A stretch of 7,246 nucleotides of DNA from Bacteroidota bacterium (lineage in GTDB: Bacteria > Zhuqueibacterota > JdFR-76 > DREG01): NCBI GenBank assembly GCA_030624545.1, contig JAUXJX010000091.1, positions 1 to 7,246 of the forward strand, read 5' to 3'. Position 1 is the first letter of the stretch. Every line of letters starts with the position of its first letter. This document shows, in pieces, positions 1 through 6,394 of this stretch. The notes beneath the pieces were generated by a model. That model was not told the DNA's origin, did no database searches, and saw only the letters and a list, made by a program, of their open reading frames with translations. A program made the position numbers and the translations under genes.

Positions 1-1
1 A

Positions 2-193
2 AGCCTCGAAGTATCATATGAAATTGATCGTGGACATCGGGGGTATCTAAATTCTGATTTTGAGACACGCTGCAAATACTATCCGCCCCATTACAACCAT
101 GATTGTCCTCTGTGTTCTGATTCTGTAATGGGAATGGCTCACTGGACGTTATCTATTAAAAAGAAATCTTGTCAAAAAGGCAAGAGAAAATGA
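2..193 (+). CDS. C-terminal end of an unrecognised protein, cut by the window start
   Basis: An uninterrupted frame runs from the window edge to a TGA at 191-193, giving 63 visible residues with the start outside the window. The part that looks most like real protein is a cysteine- and aromatic-rich stretch, CKYYPPHYNHDCPLCSDS (residues 24-41), containing a CPLC pair (C35, C38) that could bind zinc. It ends in a basic tail with KKKSCQKGKRK, typical of a true C-terminus. I do not recognise the family. A 63-codon open frame can arise by chance about one time in twenty, so the support is mainly the residue pattern. The same frame stays open for another 47 codons after the TGA (to 335-337), so a nonsense mutation or readthrough cannot be excluded. 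Confidence 0.45.
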   Translation, partial: SLEVSYEIDRGHRGYLNSDFETRCKYYPPHYNHDCPLCSDSVMGMAHWTLSIKKKSCQKGKRK

Positions 194-342
194 GAAGGCG
201 CCTACGGATGCATTGCGAATCCAGATATGAATTCAAGCCCTATTCAGGTGGAACGCAGTGACCAAAGCGCCCCGAAGAACCCATGGGTCTTTGACCTAAA
301 GGACTCTGAATTATCTAACGGAGCTGCACACGCCTGAATAAA

Positions 343-371
343 TTGACATGCTATGGTTTTTTTCATACTAT
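343..371 (+). promoter_or_regulatory. Sigma70-type promoter for the DUF3467 gene
   Basis: A perfect -35 box TTGACA (343-348) is followed, after exactly 17 bases, by the -10 box TACTAT (366-371), which matches TATAAT at four of six positions. Transcription should begin near 378, giving a leader of about 70 bases before the ATG at 450. The upstream in-frame ATG at 348 lies inside this promoter, which argues against it as the start of the gene. Confidence 0.7.
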
Positions 372-376
372 CATTT

Positions 377-430
377 GCCCGCTTTTTGGGCCGATCTCCC
401 AAAAAACAAAAGTGCCCAAAATGAAATCGG
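377..430 (+). promoter_or_regulatory. Leader with mutually exclusive stem-loops
   Basis: TTTTTGGG (383-390) is perfectly complementary to CCCAAAAA (398-405), with a 7-base loop. The overlapping TTTTGGGC (384-391) is also perfectly complementary to GCCCAAAA (414-421). GCCC at 377-380 can pair with GGGC at 388-391, and CCGAT (391-395) with ATCGG (426-430). These pairings compete for the same bases. The structure lies just after the predicted transcription start and ends about 9 bases before the ribosome binding site. It could be a 5' stabilising hairpin or a regulatory switch; complementarity is seen, function is inferred. Neither stem is followed by a T-run, so it does not look like an intrinsic terminator on the + strand. 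Confidence 0.4.
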
Positions 431-438
431 ATTAATAC

Positions 439-444
439 AAGGAG
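439..444 (+). promoter_or_regulatory. Ribosome binding site fixing the DUF3467 start
   Basis: AAGGAG is followed by 5 bases and then ATG at 450. It is a strong Shine-Dalgarno site. With the promoter at 343-371 it supports initiation at 450 over the in-frame ATG at 348, whose extra 34 residues do not resemble the family. Confidence 0.75.
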
Positions 445-449
445 ACTCT

Positions 450-782
450 ATGGAAGCCAAGCCACAGACCCATCAGATCAACGTAGAATTGGGCGAGAAA
501 GAATCGGAAGGTATCTATTCGAATCTTGCCCTCATAAGCCACTCATCCGCAGAATTTGTGATGGATTTCACCAGAATGCTGCCGGGGGTACCGAAGGCAA
601 AGGTCTTTGCCCGGATTATCATGACGCCGCAGCACGCCAAATCGTTTCTCAACGCCCTGCGAGACAACATCAAGAAGTTTGAAGCCCAGTTCGGGGAAAT
701 TAAAACTTATGCTGACAATAAGCAAAGGGCCTATGGATTTCAAAGCTCAACAAAAGAGCCCCCTGATGAGAAGAAGTCATAA
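450..782 (+). CDS. DUF3467 family protein
   Basis: This 110-residue protein matches my memory of the DUF3467 family, small soluble proteins of unknown role found across many bacteria. The recognisable core is at about residues 9-81. It begins INVELGEKESEGIYSN, continues through ALISHSSAEFVMDFTRMLPG, and ends in a segment with IIMTPQHAKSFLNALRDNI. The tail (about 90-110) is polar and lysine/glutamate rich, and probably disordered. There is no signal peptide or membrane segment, so it should be cytoplasmic. The start is set by the AAGGAG site and by a promoter that overlaps the longer alternative. The beta-barrel gene begins 75 bases downstream on the same strand with no obvious terminator between, so the two may share a transcript. 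Family assignment is confident; biochemical function is unknown. Confidence 0.88.
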   Translation: MEAKPQTHQINVELGEKESEGIYSNLALISHSSAEFVMDFTRMLPGVPKAKVFARIIMTPQHAKSFLNALRDNIKKFEAQFGEIKTYADNKQRAYGFQSSTKEPPDEKKS

Positions 783-857
783 CATGTTCCCGAAATTCGC
801 AAACCTATTCCGGACGAAAGAAACATTGGTATTTTCTTGTTCAGGCGACGCCTCCCA

Positions 858-1451
858 ATGAAGAGATCGCTAATGTTTTTGTTGTGCTCGTGCATTTTTT
901 TTGGCAACCTGCATGCCCAAACATCCAAAGGCAAGTTTGGGATCAGTGTCGGCCAGTGGCAGCCAAACCAGCTCTCGATGGATGAAATCGGCTCCGTATT
1001 TAGCGGAACCGCAGATTCGACCCCCTTTTATGCCGTTCATTACTCCAGACACCTGTTCGGGGATATTGCGTTACATTTATCCATTGGGTACTGGGCTCAT
1101 TTCTTTGACCGGCCCGACAAGCCCATTACGGTGCGGGTTACCCCGATTGAAATCGGCGTGGAACAAAGCCTGATCAGCGATTCTAATATTTCGCCGTACG
1201 TTGCATATGGCGTTGCCGCCCTGCTAACCAGAACGGTAGATGGAAACCGGCTCTATAAACTCACTCCAGGGAACGCTTCTAAGGTGGGATTTGAGATCTA
1301 TCTGATAGCGGGAATTCAGGCCGATATTTTCCGCCCAATTGGAGTGGAATTGAATTTTGGCTATGTTGTAGCCAATCTACCGGAATCCCTTGGCGTGGGG
1401 AAGGATTACTCGGGAATCCGCGCCACGTTTGGGTTGGTGTATTCTTATTGA
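858..1451 (+). CDS. Secreted small outer-membrane beta-barrel protein
   Basis: A protein of 197 residues. Residues 1-20 form a signal peptide: MKRS, a hydrophobic core LMFLLCSCIFFG, and a likely cleavage after LHA (A20/Q21). The mature part of about 177 residues alternates polar and hydrophobic residues in short strands separated by turns. Examples are ALHLSIGYWAHF, ITVRVTPIEIGVEQ, ISPYVAYGVAALL, IYLIAGIQADIF and IGVELNFGYVVA. It ends in an aromatic-closed strand (ATFGLVYSY), the usual mark of an outer-membrane barrel recognised by the BAM machinery. Size and pattern fit an eight-stranded OmpA/OmpW-like barrel; the ligand or role is not evident. ATG 858 is preferred to the in-frame TTG at 837 because the signal peptide then starts correctly, although no good Shine-Dalgarno site precedes either. 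The LCSC segment is a weak lipobox lookalike, and a lipoprotein is less likely. It probably shares a transcript with the DUF3467 gene. Confidence 0.8.
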   Translation: MKRSLMFLLCSCIFFGNLHAQTSKGKFGISVGQWQPNQLSMDEIGSVFSGTADSTPFYAVHYSRHLFGDIALHLSIGYWAHFFDRPDKPITVRVTPIEIGVEQSLISDSNISPYVAYGVAALLTRTVDGNRLYKLTPGNASKVGFEIYLIAGIQADIFRPIGVELNFGYVVANLPESLGVGKDYSGIRATFGLVYSY

Positions 1452-1458
1452 AGAATTT

Positions 1459-1544
1459 TAACCACCAAGACGCAAAGAACGCAAAGAAGACCTCACTTAA
1501 TAATAGAAATCAGCTCCTTCGCGTTTTTCGCGGCTTCACGGTTA
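1459..1544. repeat. Imperfect inverted repeat built of ~9-base units at a convergent gene junction
   Basis: The left arm (1459-1486) and the reverse complement of the right arm (1517-1544) agree at about 21 of 28 positions, separated by 30 bases. The left arm contains AACCACCAAG and then two copies of ACGCAAAGA in tandem; the right arm carries the matching CTTCGCGTTTTTCGCGG. The element fills nearly all of the gap between the convergent beta-barrel and kbl genes. I recognise it as a type of dispersed intergenic repeat common in environmental bacteria. Translation through it yields the NHQDAKNAKK peptide often misannotated as protein. It may act as a two-way transcription barrier, which is inference. 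Confidence 0.75.
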
Positions 1545-1551
1545 GTCATTC

Positions 1552-2733
1552 CTACGCAACAACCCCCAACTCTTTCCCGATTTCCGCAAATTTTGCGACG
1601 CCAAAATCGAGATCCTGTTGCGAATGGCTGGCCGAGTTCATGACCCGGATCCGGGCTTTGCCGCGCGGGACGGTGGGAAAGCCAATGGACATGGCGAATA
1701 CCCCTTCTTCAAACAAGCGTGCGCTAAAAGTTGAGGCAAGCTTCGCGTCGCCGATCATGACCGGTGTTATGGGAGTTTCACTTAGGCCAAGGTCAAATCC
1801 GAGGGCCGACATCTTCTCCTTGAAATAATTGCCATTCCCCCACAGCTTCTCCACCATTTCACCGGACTCCTGAAGTATTTCCACGGCGGCGATGCATGCG
1901 GAAACATCCGGCGGGGTCACGGCGCTGGAAAACAGAAAGGGCCGCGATTTTTGATGCAGATAATCCACGATGATTTTCTTTCCCGCAACATATCCACCAA
2001 CCACGCCAAAGGCCTTTGACATGGTGCCGATCTCCAGGTCTACCCTGCCGTGCAGTCTGAAGTGATCGACAATTCCCCGCCCTGAATTGCCCAGAACACC
2101 CTCGCCATGGGCATCGTCGACCATAATGATGGCATCATATTCTTCTGCCACGTCGACCAGCCTGTCCAGGGGGGCGATGTCCCCGTCCATGCTGAAGACG
2201 CCGTCGGTAATCATCATCTTCTTACCGGGATGATCTTTGTTTTCTTCCAGCTTTTCCCGTAGGGATTCGGGATTGCAGTGTTCATAACGAATGGTTTTCG
2301 CGCGCGACAGCCTGCAGCCGTCGATAATGGAGGCATGGTTTAGTTCATCGGAAAAGATGAGATCATCAGGACCGACGAGAGCGGCGATGGCAGCAAGGTT
2401 GGCATTGAAACCAGATTGAAAGGAGATTGCCGCCTCTACGCCTTTGAACCGTGCGAGCTTTTCTTCCAGAACCTTGTGCACGCTCATGGTTCCCGCAATG
2501 GTGCGCACAGCAGCCGGACCCACGCCAAATTCATCAATGCCCTTTTGGGCCGCACTGCGAAGTGTCTCGTGGTTGGCGAAGCCAAGATAATTATTGGAGC
2601 AAAGATTGAGGACCCTTTTGCCGTCAACGATGATCCAGGCGCCCTGGGGGCTGTCAACACTGCGTATCGTGATGAAAAGCCCCTGCTCCCGGGCTTGTTC
2701 GAGTTCTTCCTTGATGAAGTCTAATTTTGCCAT
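1552..2733 (-). CDS. kbl: 2-amino-3-ketobutyrate CoA ligase (glycine C-acetyltransferase)
   Basis: Catalyses the second step of threonine degradation: 2-amino-3-ketobutyrate plus CoA gives glycine and acetyl-CoA, using pyridoxal phosphate in the cytoplasm. At 393 residues it is close to E. coli Kbl (398) and covers the whole alpha-oxoamine synthase fold. Visible landmarks are [11 protein letters not shown] (42-52), the [13 protein letters not shown] loop (70-82), [11 protein letters not shown] with the cofactor-stacking H133, [10 protein letters not shown] with D206 and H209, and TMSKAFG with K240 as the expected Schiff-base lysine. [11 protein letters not shown] (361-371) is the C-terminal domain motif. 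The ATG at 2733 is preceded by GGAG with a 7-base gap. The related enzymes BioF and serine palmitoyltransferase share this fold, but the close motif match and the tdh gene upstream point to Kbl. The order tdh-kbl is the reverse of that in E. coli. Confidence 0.94.
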   Translation of the reverse strand: MAKLDFIKEELEQAREQGLFITIRSVDSPQGAWIIVDGKRVLNLCSNNYLGFANHETLRSAAQKGIDEFGVGPAAVRTIAGTMSVHKVLEEKLARFKGVEAAISFQSGFNANLAAIAALVGPDDLIFSDELNHASIIDGCRLSRAKTIRYEHCNPESLREKLEENKDHPGKKMMITDGVFSMDGDIAPLDRLVDVAEEYDAIIMVDDAHGEGVLGNSGRGIVDHFRLHGRVDLEIGTMSKAFGVVGGYVAGKKIIVDYLHQKSRPFLFSSAVTPPDVSACIAAVEILQESGEMVEKLWGNGNYFKEKMSALGFDLGLSETPITPVMIGDAKLASTFSARLFEEGVFAMSIGFPTVPRGKARIRVMNSASHSQQDLDFGVAKFAEIGKELGVVA

Positions 2734-2749
2734 TTATTCACTCCAAAAC

Positions 2750-2766
2750 ATCCGTGATAATCCGTG
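2750..2766. repeat. Two tandem ATCCGTG units next to the kbl start
   Basis: ATCCGTG occurs at 2750-2756 and 2760-2766, a 10-base period. Read in the sense of kbl the unit is CACGGAT, and it ends only a few bases before the GGAG ribosome binding site. A longer block in the same orientation lies at 2960-2985, near the end of tdh. Confidence 0.7.
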
Positions 2767-2822
2767 CAATCTCTATCTGACACGTTGTCACAGCCTATTC
2801 TAATAAGTCTCTCTTATTTGTC

Positions 2823-2847
2823 ATTCCCGCATGCTTCAAGCGGGAAT
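2823..2847. repeat. Hairpin repeat of the ATTCCCGC/GCGGGAAT type
   Basis: ATTCCCGC (2823-2830) and GCGGGAAT (2840-2847) are perfect complements around a 9-base loop. The sequence resembles the widespread dispersed hairpins of the form TCATTCCCGC...GCGGGAATC, comparable to Neisseria dRS3-like or REP-like repeats. There is no adjoining T-run in the direction of tdh-kbl transcription, so it is not a classical terminator. Confidence 0.65.
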
Positions 2848-2959
2848 CTACATCTTTCTCTTTTGGATTCCTGACAAAAGCCAGACTGTGTGAAAAGTCA
2901 AGACATCTGACTAAGTACGACATATTCGAATTTGACATTGGTGTTGGTTTTGTTCTTAT

Positions 2960-2985
2960 ATCCGTGTTAATCCGTGTAATCCGTG
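2960..2985. repeat. Three tandem ATCCGTG units downstream of tdh
   Basis: ATCCGTG is present at 2960-2966, 2970-2976 and 2979-2985, so the period is 9 to 10 bases. The block is followed by GTTAATAA. It is in the same orientation as the two-unit block at 2750-2766, so the pair flank about 190 bases as direct repeats. I know this motif as a recurrent intergenic repeat in several environmental phyla. Confidence 0.75.
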
Positions 2986-3013
2986 GTTAATAAATTGGTA
3001 GAATCCATGGCCA

Positions 3014-4060
3014 TCAGTCCGGCGGAAACAACACAATCTTCCCACAAGAGCCTTCAGCCATGAGCTCCATTCCCTTTTCAAAATCGCTGAGCGCAAACCT
3101 GTGCGTGATGACCGGGTCCAGGTTCAACTGGCCGGAGCTGAGAAGCTGGGTAGTCTTATACCAGGTCGAAAAGATCTTACGGCCGGTAATACCGAACATC
3201 CGAATGCCTTTAAGAACAACGTGTCTATTCAAATCGATAGGCACCTGCTTTTCTTTGAAGAGACCAAGCAAAGATGCGCAGCCTCCCGGGGTCAGCGCCC
3301 TCAGCCCGTCCGCCAGGGCATTCGGATTGCCGGACATTTCGATCAACATTTCCACGCCAGCCCCATGGGTGAAATCCATGATGGTTTCCACCACATCCGT
3401 TTTGTTCGGATTCAGGATATCGGTGGCCCCCATTTTGAGCGCCAATTCCAGACGGGCATCATTGATGTCCGTGGCGAAAATGGTCGAAGCGCCTGACGCT
3501 TTGGCTACCCCCACAGCCAGCAACCCAACCGGGCCGCAGCCCGTAATCAGGATGGTCTTGGCGGTCACATCCTGTACCAGGACGGTATCCACAGCATTAC
3601 CCAGCGGCTCCTGCACGGAAGCCCACTCTTTAGGGATTGTCGGATCGTTCTTCCAAACCACACTTTCCGGCAGGCTGATGTACTCCGCAAATGCGCCGTC
3701 GCGATCGAAGCCGAGGATTTTCAGGTTCAGGCAGACTTCCATGCGGCCATGCAGACAGGCATAACAGCGACCGCAATAGAGATGGGTCTCGGCTGAAACA
3801 TAGTCGCCCACTTTGACAGATTTCACGCGTTTCCCTACCTCAACGACCTCACCCGCCATTTCATGGCCCATGATGCGCGGAAGCTGGATTCGGCTCTCAG
3901 ACCAGGTTTCCCAGTTGTAGAGATGGACATCAGAGCCGCAGATGGACGCTGACGTGACTCTTATCAACACGTCAAAATCGGAAACCTCCGGAACCGCCCT
4001 GTCCGTATAACTTGCCCCTTTTCCTGGTTCTGTTTTCACGACTGCCTGCATTTTTTCCAC
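3014..4060 (-). CDS. tdh: L-threonine 3-dehydrogenase, zinc- and NAD-dependent
   Basis: Oxidises L-threonine to 2-amino-3-ketobutyrate with NAD+, the first step of the route completed by kbl. The protein is 348 residues, a usual length for this medium-chain dehydrogenase. The catalytic zinc site is seen as C41 (in ICGSDVHLYNW), H66-E67 (in MGHEMAGEVVEVG) and E151 (in QEPLGNAVDTV). The structural zinc is bound by C96, C99, C102 and C110. The Rossmann motif GCGPVGL spans 174-180, and D198 in FATDIN favours NAD over NADP. ITGRKIFSTWY (291-301) is characteristic of Tdh rather than of sorbitol dehydrogenases. The start is a GTG at 4058-4060 with GGAG 9 bases upstream; the ATG three codons later would be 18 bases from that site and is less likely. 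kbl follows after 280 bases filled with repeats. Confidence 0.94.
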   Translation of the reverse strand: MEKMQAVVKTEPGKGASYTDRAVPEVSDFDVLIRVTSASICGSDVHLYNWETWSESRIQLPRIMGHEMAGEVVEVGKRVKSVKVGDYVSAETHLYCGRCYACLHGRMEVCLNLKILGFDRDGAFAEYISLPESVVWKNDPTIPKEWASVQEPLGNAVDTVLVQDVTAKTILITGCGPVGLLAVGVAKASGASTIFATDINDARLELALKMGATDILNPNKTDVVETIMDFTHGAGVEMLIEMSGNPNALADGLRALTPGGCASLLGLFKEKQVPIDLNRHVVLKGIRMFGITGRKIFSTWYKTTQLLSSGQLNLDPVITHRFALSDFEKGMELMAEGSCGKIVLFPPD

Positions 4061-4279
4061 TTACATGATCTCCGATTAGAATGTCAATGCAAAGGATTTA
4101 TGGTCTTTCATTCAAGAATAATGTGGAGAAATTTTGACTGATCCGCAAGAGAAAAGTGGGAGCAGATGAACCCGGATGATATTAGAATCGTGGTATTTCG
4201 CTGTCGCATTTAATAGCTTTTTTGTGGAGTAACAGTTTGCATAGAATCGCCCATGGTAAGTTAATGGAGGTATGACAAG

Positions 4280-4438
4280 ATGTGGAAAGACCCAATTGTG
4301 GAGGAAGTGCGAAAACGCCGTCTGAAGATTGAAGAAGAGTGTGAAAATGACTTTGACAAGATCTTCAGACAGGCAGCAGAGATTCAGAAGAAACTCACCG
4401 AGAGACTCGTCTCAAAGCCATCATTCTCCTTAAATTAG
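4280..4438 (+). CDS. Small charged protein of 52 residues, MWKDPIVEEVRK type
   Basis: A GGAGG site at 4266-4270 lies 9 bases before the ATG, and the frame ends at TAG 4436-4438. The protein begins MWKDPIVEEVRKRR, continues with IEEECENDFDKIFRQAAEIQ, and ends KKLTERLVSKPSFSLN. It is highly charged and predicted almost wholly helical, with no signal or membrane segment. I recall a recurrent family of tiny proteins starting M-W-x-D-P-I-V-x-E-V-R and carrying a central D-x-x-x-I-F motif, often scattered in many copies in one genome and sometimes suspected to be antitoxin-like. Here D26-K-I-F29 and the terminal RLVSKP fit that pattern. No toxin-sized gene adjoins it: the flanking genes are tdh and an acyltransferase, both on the other strand. 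The good ribosome site and family-like ends make it a real gene; the function is unknown. Confidence 0.72.
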   Translation: MWKDPIVEEVRKRRLKIEEECENDFDKIFRQAAEIQKKLTERLVSKPSFSLN

Positions 4439-4517
4439 AAAAAAGGCCACTTCATAAAGCGCAAAGCGCCCGATCTGCCAAAGATGGCATTCGATCCTAA
4501 CGAAAAAATCCGACACC

Positions 4518-5294
4518 CTACTCTTCCCAGCCCTGGTTTTCCAGTAACTGCTCGGAAGGCGTATCCTTGAATACCCTGGCAGGAGCTCCAAGCACTACTT
4601 TACGGGCAGGAACGTCCCTGGTCACGACGGCGCCGGCAGCTACTACCGCATCAGCCCCGATCTCCAGGCCGGGAAGAATCACGTCGCCGGCCACGATCCT
4701 GCCGACGCGCCTGATGGTTACGCCCTTAAAATGCTTGAAGCGTTCTTCGGTTCTGCCGAGGTAGTTGTCATTGCTGGTGGTCACATTGGGGGCGACGAAG
4801 CAATAATCTTCCAAAGTGGAATAGGCGGTAATGTAACAGCCCGTCTCCAATTTACATCTCCTGCCAATCGTAGTCAGATTTTCGATGGTGACCCCGCGGC
4901 CAACGATGGTCAATTCACCTATTGACACATTTTCGCGAACCGCGGCGTGATCCGCGATGAGGCAGTTGTTAGCCAAATCTGCGCCGGCATAAATCACCGC
5001 ACAGGCCCCGATGAGACAATTGTCCCCTATTTTGCACGGGGGCAGTTCTTTGTCATCTTTGAAAATACTGCGCCTGGCCCGCATCGGCCGCTTGCCGATG
5101 GTCGAATGAGCATCGATTCGCACTTCTCTGCCCACCTGTGAACCCGCGTGCACCACCACGTGTGGACCGATTTGGCAGCCGTCACCGATCACCGCATCCG
5201 CTTCGATGACGCAGAACAGCCCGAGGGTTACCTCTTCTCCGATCTTCGCTGTTTCGTTGATCACACAATTCAATCCAACAACCTCTTTGATCAT
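4518..5294 (-). CDS. Hexapeptide-repeat (left-handed beta-helix) acyltransferase, probably sugar-modifying
   Basis: A 258-residue protein made almost entirely of imperfect hexapeptide repeats ([LIV]-G-x4 type), such as AKIGEEVTLGLFCVI, AVIGDGCQIGPHVVV and CKIGDNCLIGACAVI. The repeats run from about residue 8 to 228. They are interrupted by two loops, one at about 68-86 (KRPMRARRSIFKDDKELPP) and one at about 173-190 (TSNDNYLGRTEERFKHFK). H116, in the segment ADHAAVREN, is a candidate catalytic base. The motif VILPGLEIGADAVVAAGAVV followed by LGAPARVF is typical of trimeric acetyltransferases using acetyl-CoA. Placement 69 bases after a Gfo/Idh oxidoreductase suggests a nucleotide-sugar pathway like that of WbpB/WbpD, but it is longer than WbpD (about 190 residues). 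An LpxA/LpxD-like acyl transfer is also possible. No Shine-Dalgarno site precedes the ATG, so translation may depend on the upstream gene. Confidence 0.82.
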   Translation of the reverse strand: MIKEVVGLNCVINETAKIGEEVTLGLFCVIEADAVIGDGCQIGPHVVVHAGSQVGREVRIDAHSTIGKRPMRARRSIFKDDKELPPCKIGDNCLIGACAVIYAGADLANNCLIADHAAVRENVSIGELTIVGRGVTIENLTTIGRRCKLETGCYITAYSTLEDYCFVAPNVTTSNDNYLGRTEERFKHFKGVTIRRVGRIVAGDVILPGLEIGADAVVAAGAVVTRDVPARKVVLGAPARVFKDTPSEQLLENQGWEE

Positions 5295-5363
5295 TTGCGG
5301 CGGGGAAAATTCAAGTTGACCTGAACCCTGATTGGACAGTGGATAATATGCCGATCAAATCGT

Positions 5364-6371
5364 TTAGCCGATTTCCACCGGAACACCGCCGTTCTTCAGT
5401 GACTGATCGGCTGCGGCAAGAACCCTGACGACCTTCAATCCATTTGTGCCGTCACTCGGCGGCGGGCCCCCGCCCTGAATACTCTTGACAAACTGGTCGC
5501 ATTCCAGACGAAGAGGCTCACGCATCTCGATGCGAGGAACCAGGATGTCTCCTTCCCGAAGGGTCAGCATATCGGAGTAGGAGGCAAATTCAACCTTCTT
5601 GTCGACGCCTTTATCGTAGATGCGCACCTTTTCATTGGCCTCCATGTCGTCCACCACCACCATCTTTTGGGAACCGACGACGGTTAGTTGCCGTACCTTG
5701 TGCGGATCCAGCCAGCTTACGTGAACGTGCGCCATGCGATGGTTGGGAAAATGAATTGTCAGGAATGCTACGTCCTCGATGCCGGGCTGCAAAATATTCT
5801 GACCGGTGCAAACGACGCTTTCCGGAGAATCCTGCATAAACATCAATGCTATCGAGATGTCATGGGGCGCGAGACTCCAGAGGGCGTTTTCGTCGTGGCG
5901 CACGACGCCCAGGTTGACCCGCGTTGAGTACATATATTGGATATCGCCGAGCTCGCCGGCATCCATCAATTCTTTTGCCTTGAGATAAGCAGGATGATAC
6001 ATAAGAAGATGCCCCACCATCAATACCAGGCCACGCAGGGCGGCCAATTCGGCCAGGCGCTCTGCTTCTTCAGGAACGAGGGCCATCGGTTTTTCGACAA
6101 AAACATGCTTGCCCTGCTCGAGCGCCTCGAAGGCGAATCTGAAATGGGTAGAAGATTCAGTAGCAATGACGATGGCTTCGGTGCCCGACTCGCGAATTAA
6201 CTTCTGCGCATCAGGATATAGCTCGGCCTGCGGGTAGCGTCTTGCCATGTTGTCCATGACATACTGTGACGTGTCCGAGATGGCCACCAGCTCCGTCTCC
6301 GGATGTCCGGTAAAATTACGCAGCAGGTTCTTGCCCCAGTTTCCGACGCCTATTTGTCCGATACGAATCAT
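5364..6371 (-). CDS. Gfo/Idh/MocA family oxidoreductase, probable nucleotide-sugar 3-dehydrogenase
   Basis: A 335-residue NAD(P)-dependent enzyme. The N-terminal Rossmann domain opens with IRIGQIGVGNWGKNLLRNF (glycine motif at 8-13). It carries the family hallmark EKP in HVFVEKPMAL, where K94 is a catalytic residue. The C-terminal alpha/beta domain includes GHLLMYHPAY (120-129) and NALWSLAPHDISIALM, with the conserved H170-D171. These features resemble the WbpB/WlbA and GnnA branch, which oxidises C3 of UDP-GlcNAc or its uronic acid before amination and N-acylation. The adjoining acyltransferase supports that reading, but the substrate is inferred. I chose the ATG at 6369-6371. A GTG at 6398 would add nine residues encoded by the edge of the inverted repeat and not seen in the family. 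No ribosome binding site is visible before either start. Confidence 0.87.
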   Translation of the reverse strand: MIRIGQIGVGNWGKNLLRNFTGHPETELVAISDTSQYVMDNMARRYPQAELYPDAQKLIRESGTEAIVIATESSTHFRFAFEALEQGKHVFVEKPMALVPEEAERLAELAALRGLVLMVGHLLMYHPAYLKAKELMDAGELGDIQYMYSTRVNLGVVRHDENALWSLAPHDISIALMFMQDSPESVVCTGQNILQPGIEDVAFLTIHFPNHRMAHVHVSWLDPHKVRQLTVVGSQKMVVVDDMEANEKVRIYDKGVDKKVEFASYSDMLTLREGDILVPRIEMREPLRLECDQFVKSIQGGGPPPSDGTNGLKVVRVLAAADQSLKNGGVPVEIG

Positions 6372-6394
6372 ATTAATGAAGTAAAGTCTTTTAG

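Noticed and set aside
190..261. 23-codon frame whose ATG overlaps the stop of the truncated left gene (ATGA)
   Set aside because: Very short, no ribosome binding site, low-information arginine-rich peptide.
227..337. 36-codon frame starting MNSSPIQVERSD
   Set aside because: No ribosome site before its ATG; more likely chance continuation of the frame past the upstream stop.
348..449. Upstream in-frame extension of the DUF3467 protein by 34 residues
   Set aside because: Its ATG overlaps the -35 box and lies before the predicted transcription start; the extra residues do not fit the family and the strong AAGGAG site belongs to ATG 450.
1448..1828. 126-residue + strand reading frame beginning with NHQDAKNAKK-like sequence
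   Set aside because: It begins with a TTG inside the inverted repeat and continues antisense to kbl; it is a repeat-derived artefact.
2778..2790. Palindrome TGACA-CGT-TGTCA, and a nearby AATAAG/CTTATT hairpin at 2802-2818
   Set aside because: Short stems expected by chance in an AT-rich gap; no promoter alongside to suggest an operator.
2750..2985. Possible CRISPR-like array from the ATCCGTG units
   Set aside because: Units are 7 bases spaced by 2-3 bases, with no 25-40 base repeats, no spacers of matched length and no cas genes.
3060..3764. Long + strand reading frame opposite tdh
   Set aside because: Antisense shadow of a well-recognised enzyme gene, with no family-like features.
4219..4247. 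Possible promoter for the 52-residue protein: TAGAAT at 4242-4247
   Set aside because: The -10 box is acceptable, but the position 17 bases upstream (TTTTTG) matches the -35 consensus poorly.
4476..4489. TGCCA/TGGCA hairpin in the gap before the acyltransferase gene end, possible terminator
   Set aside because: Only five base pairs and no adjacent T-run on either strand.
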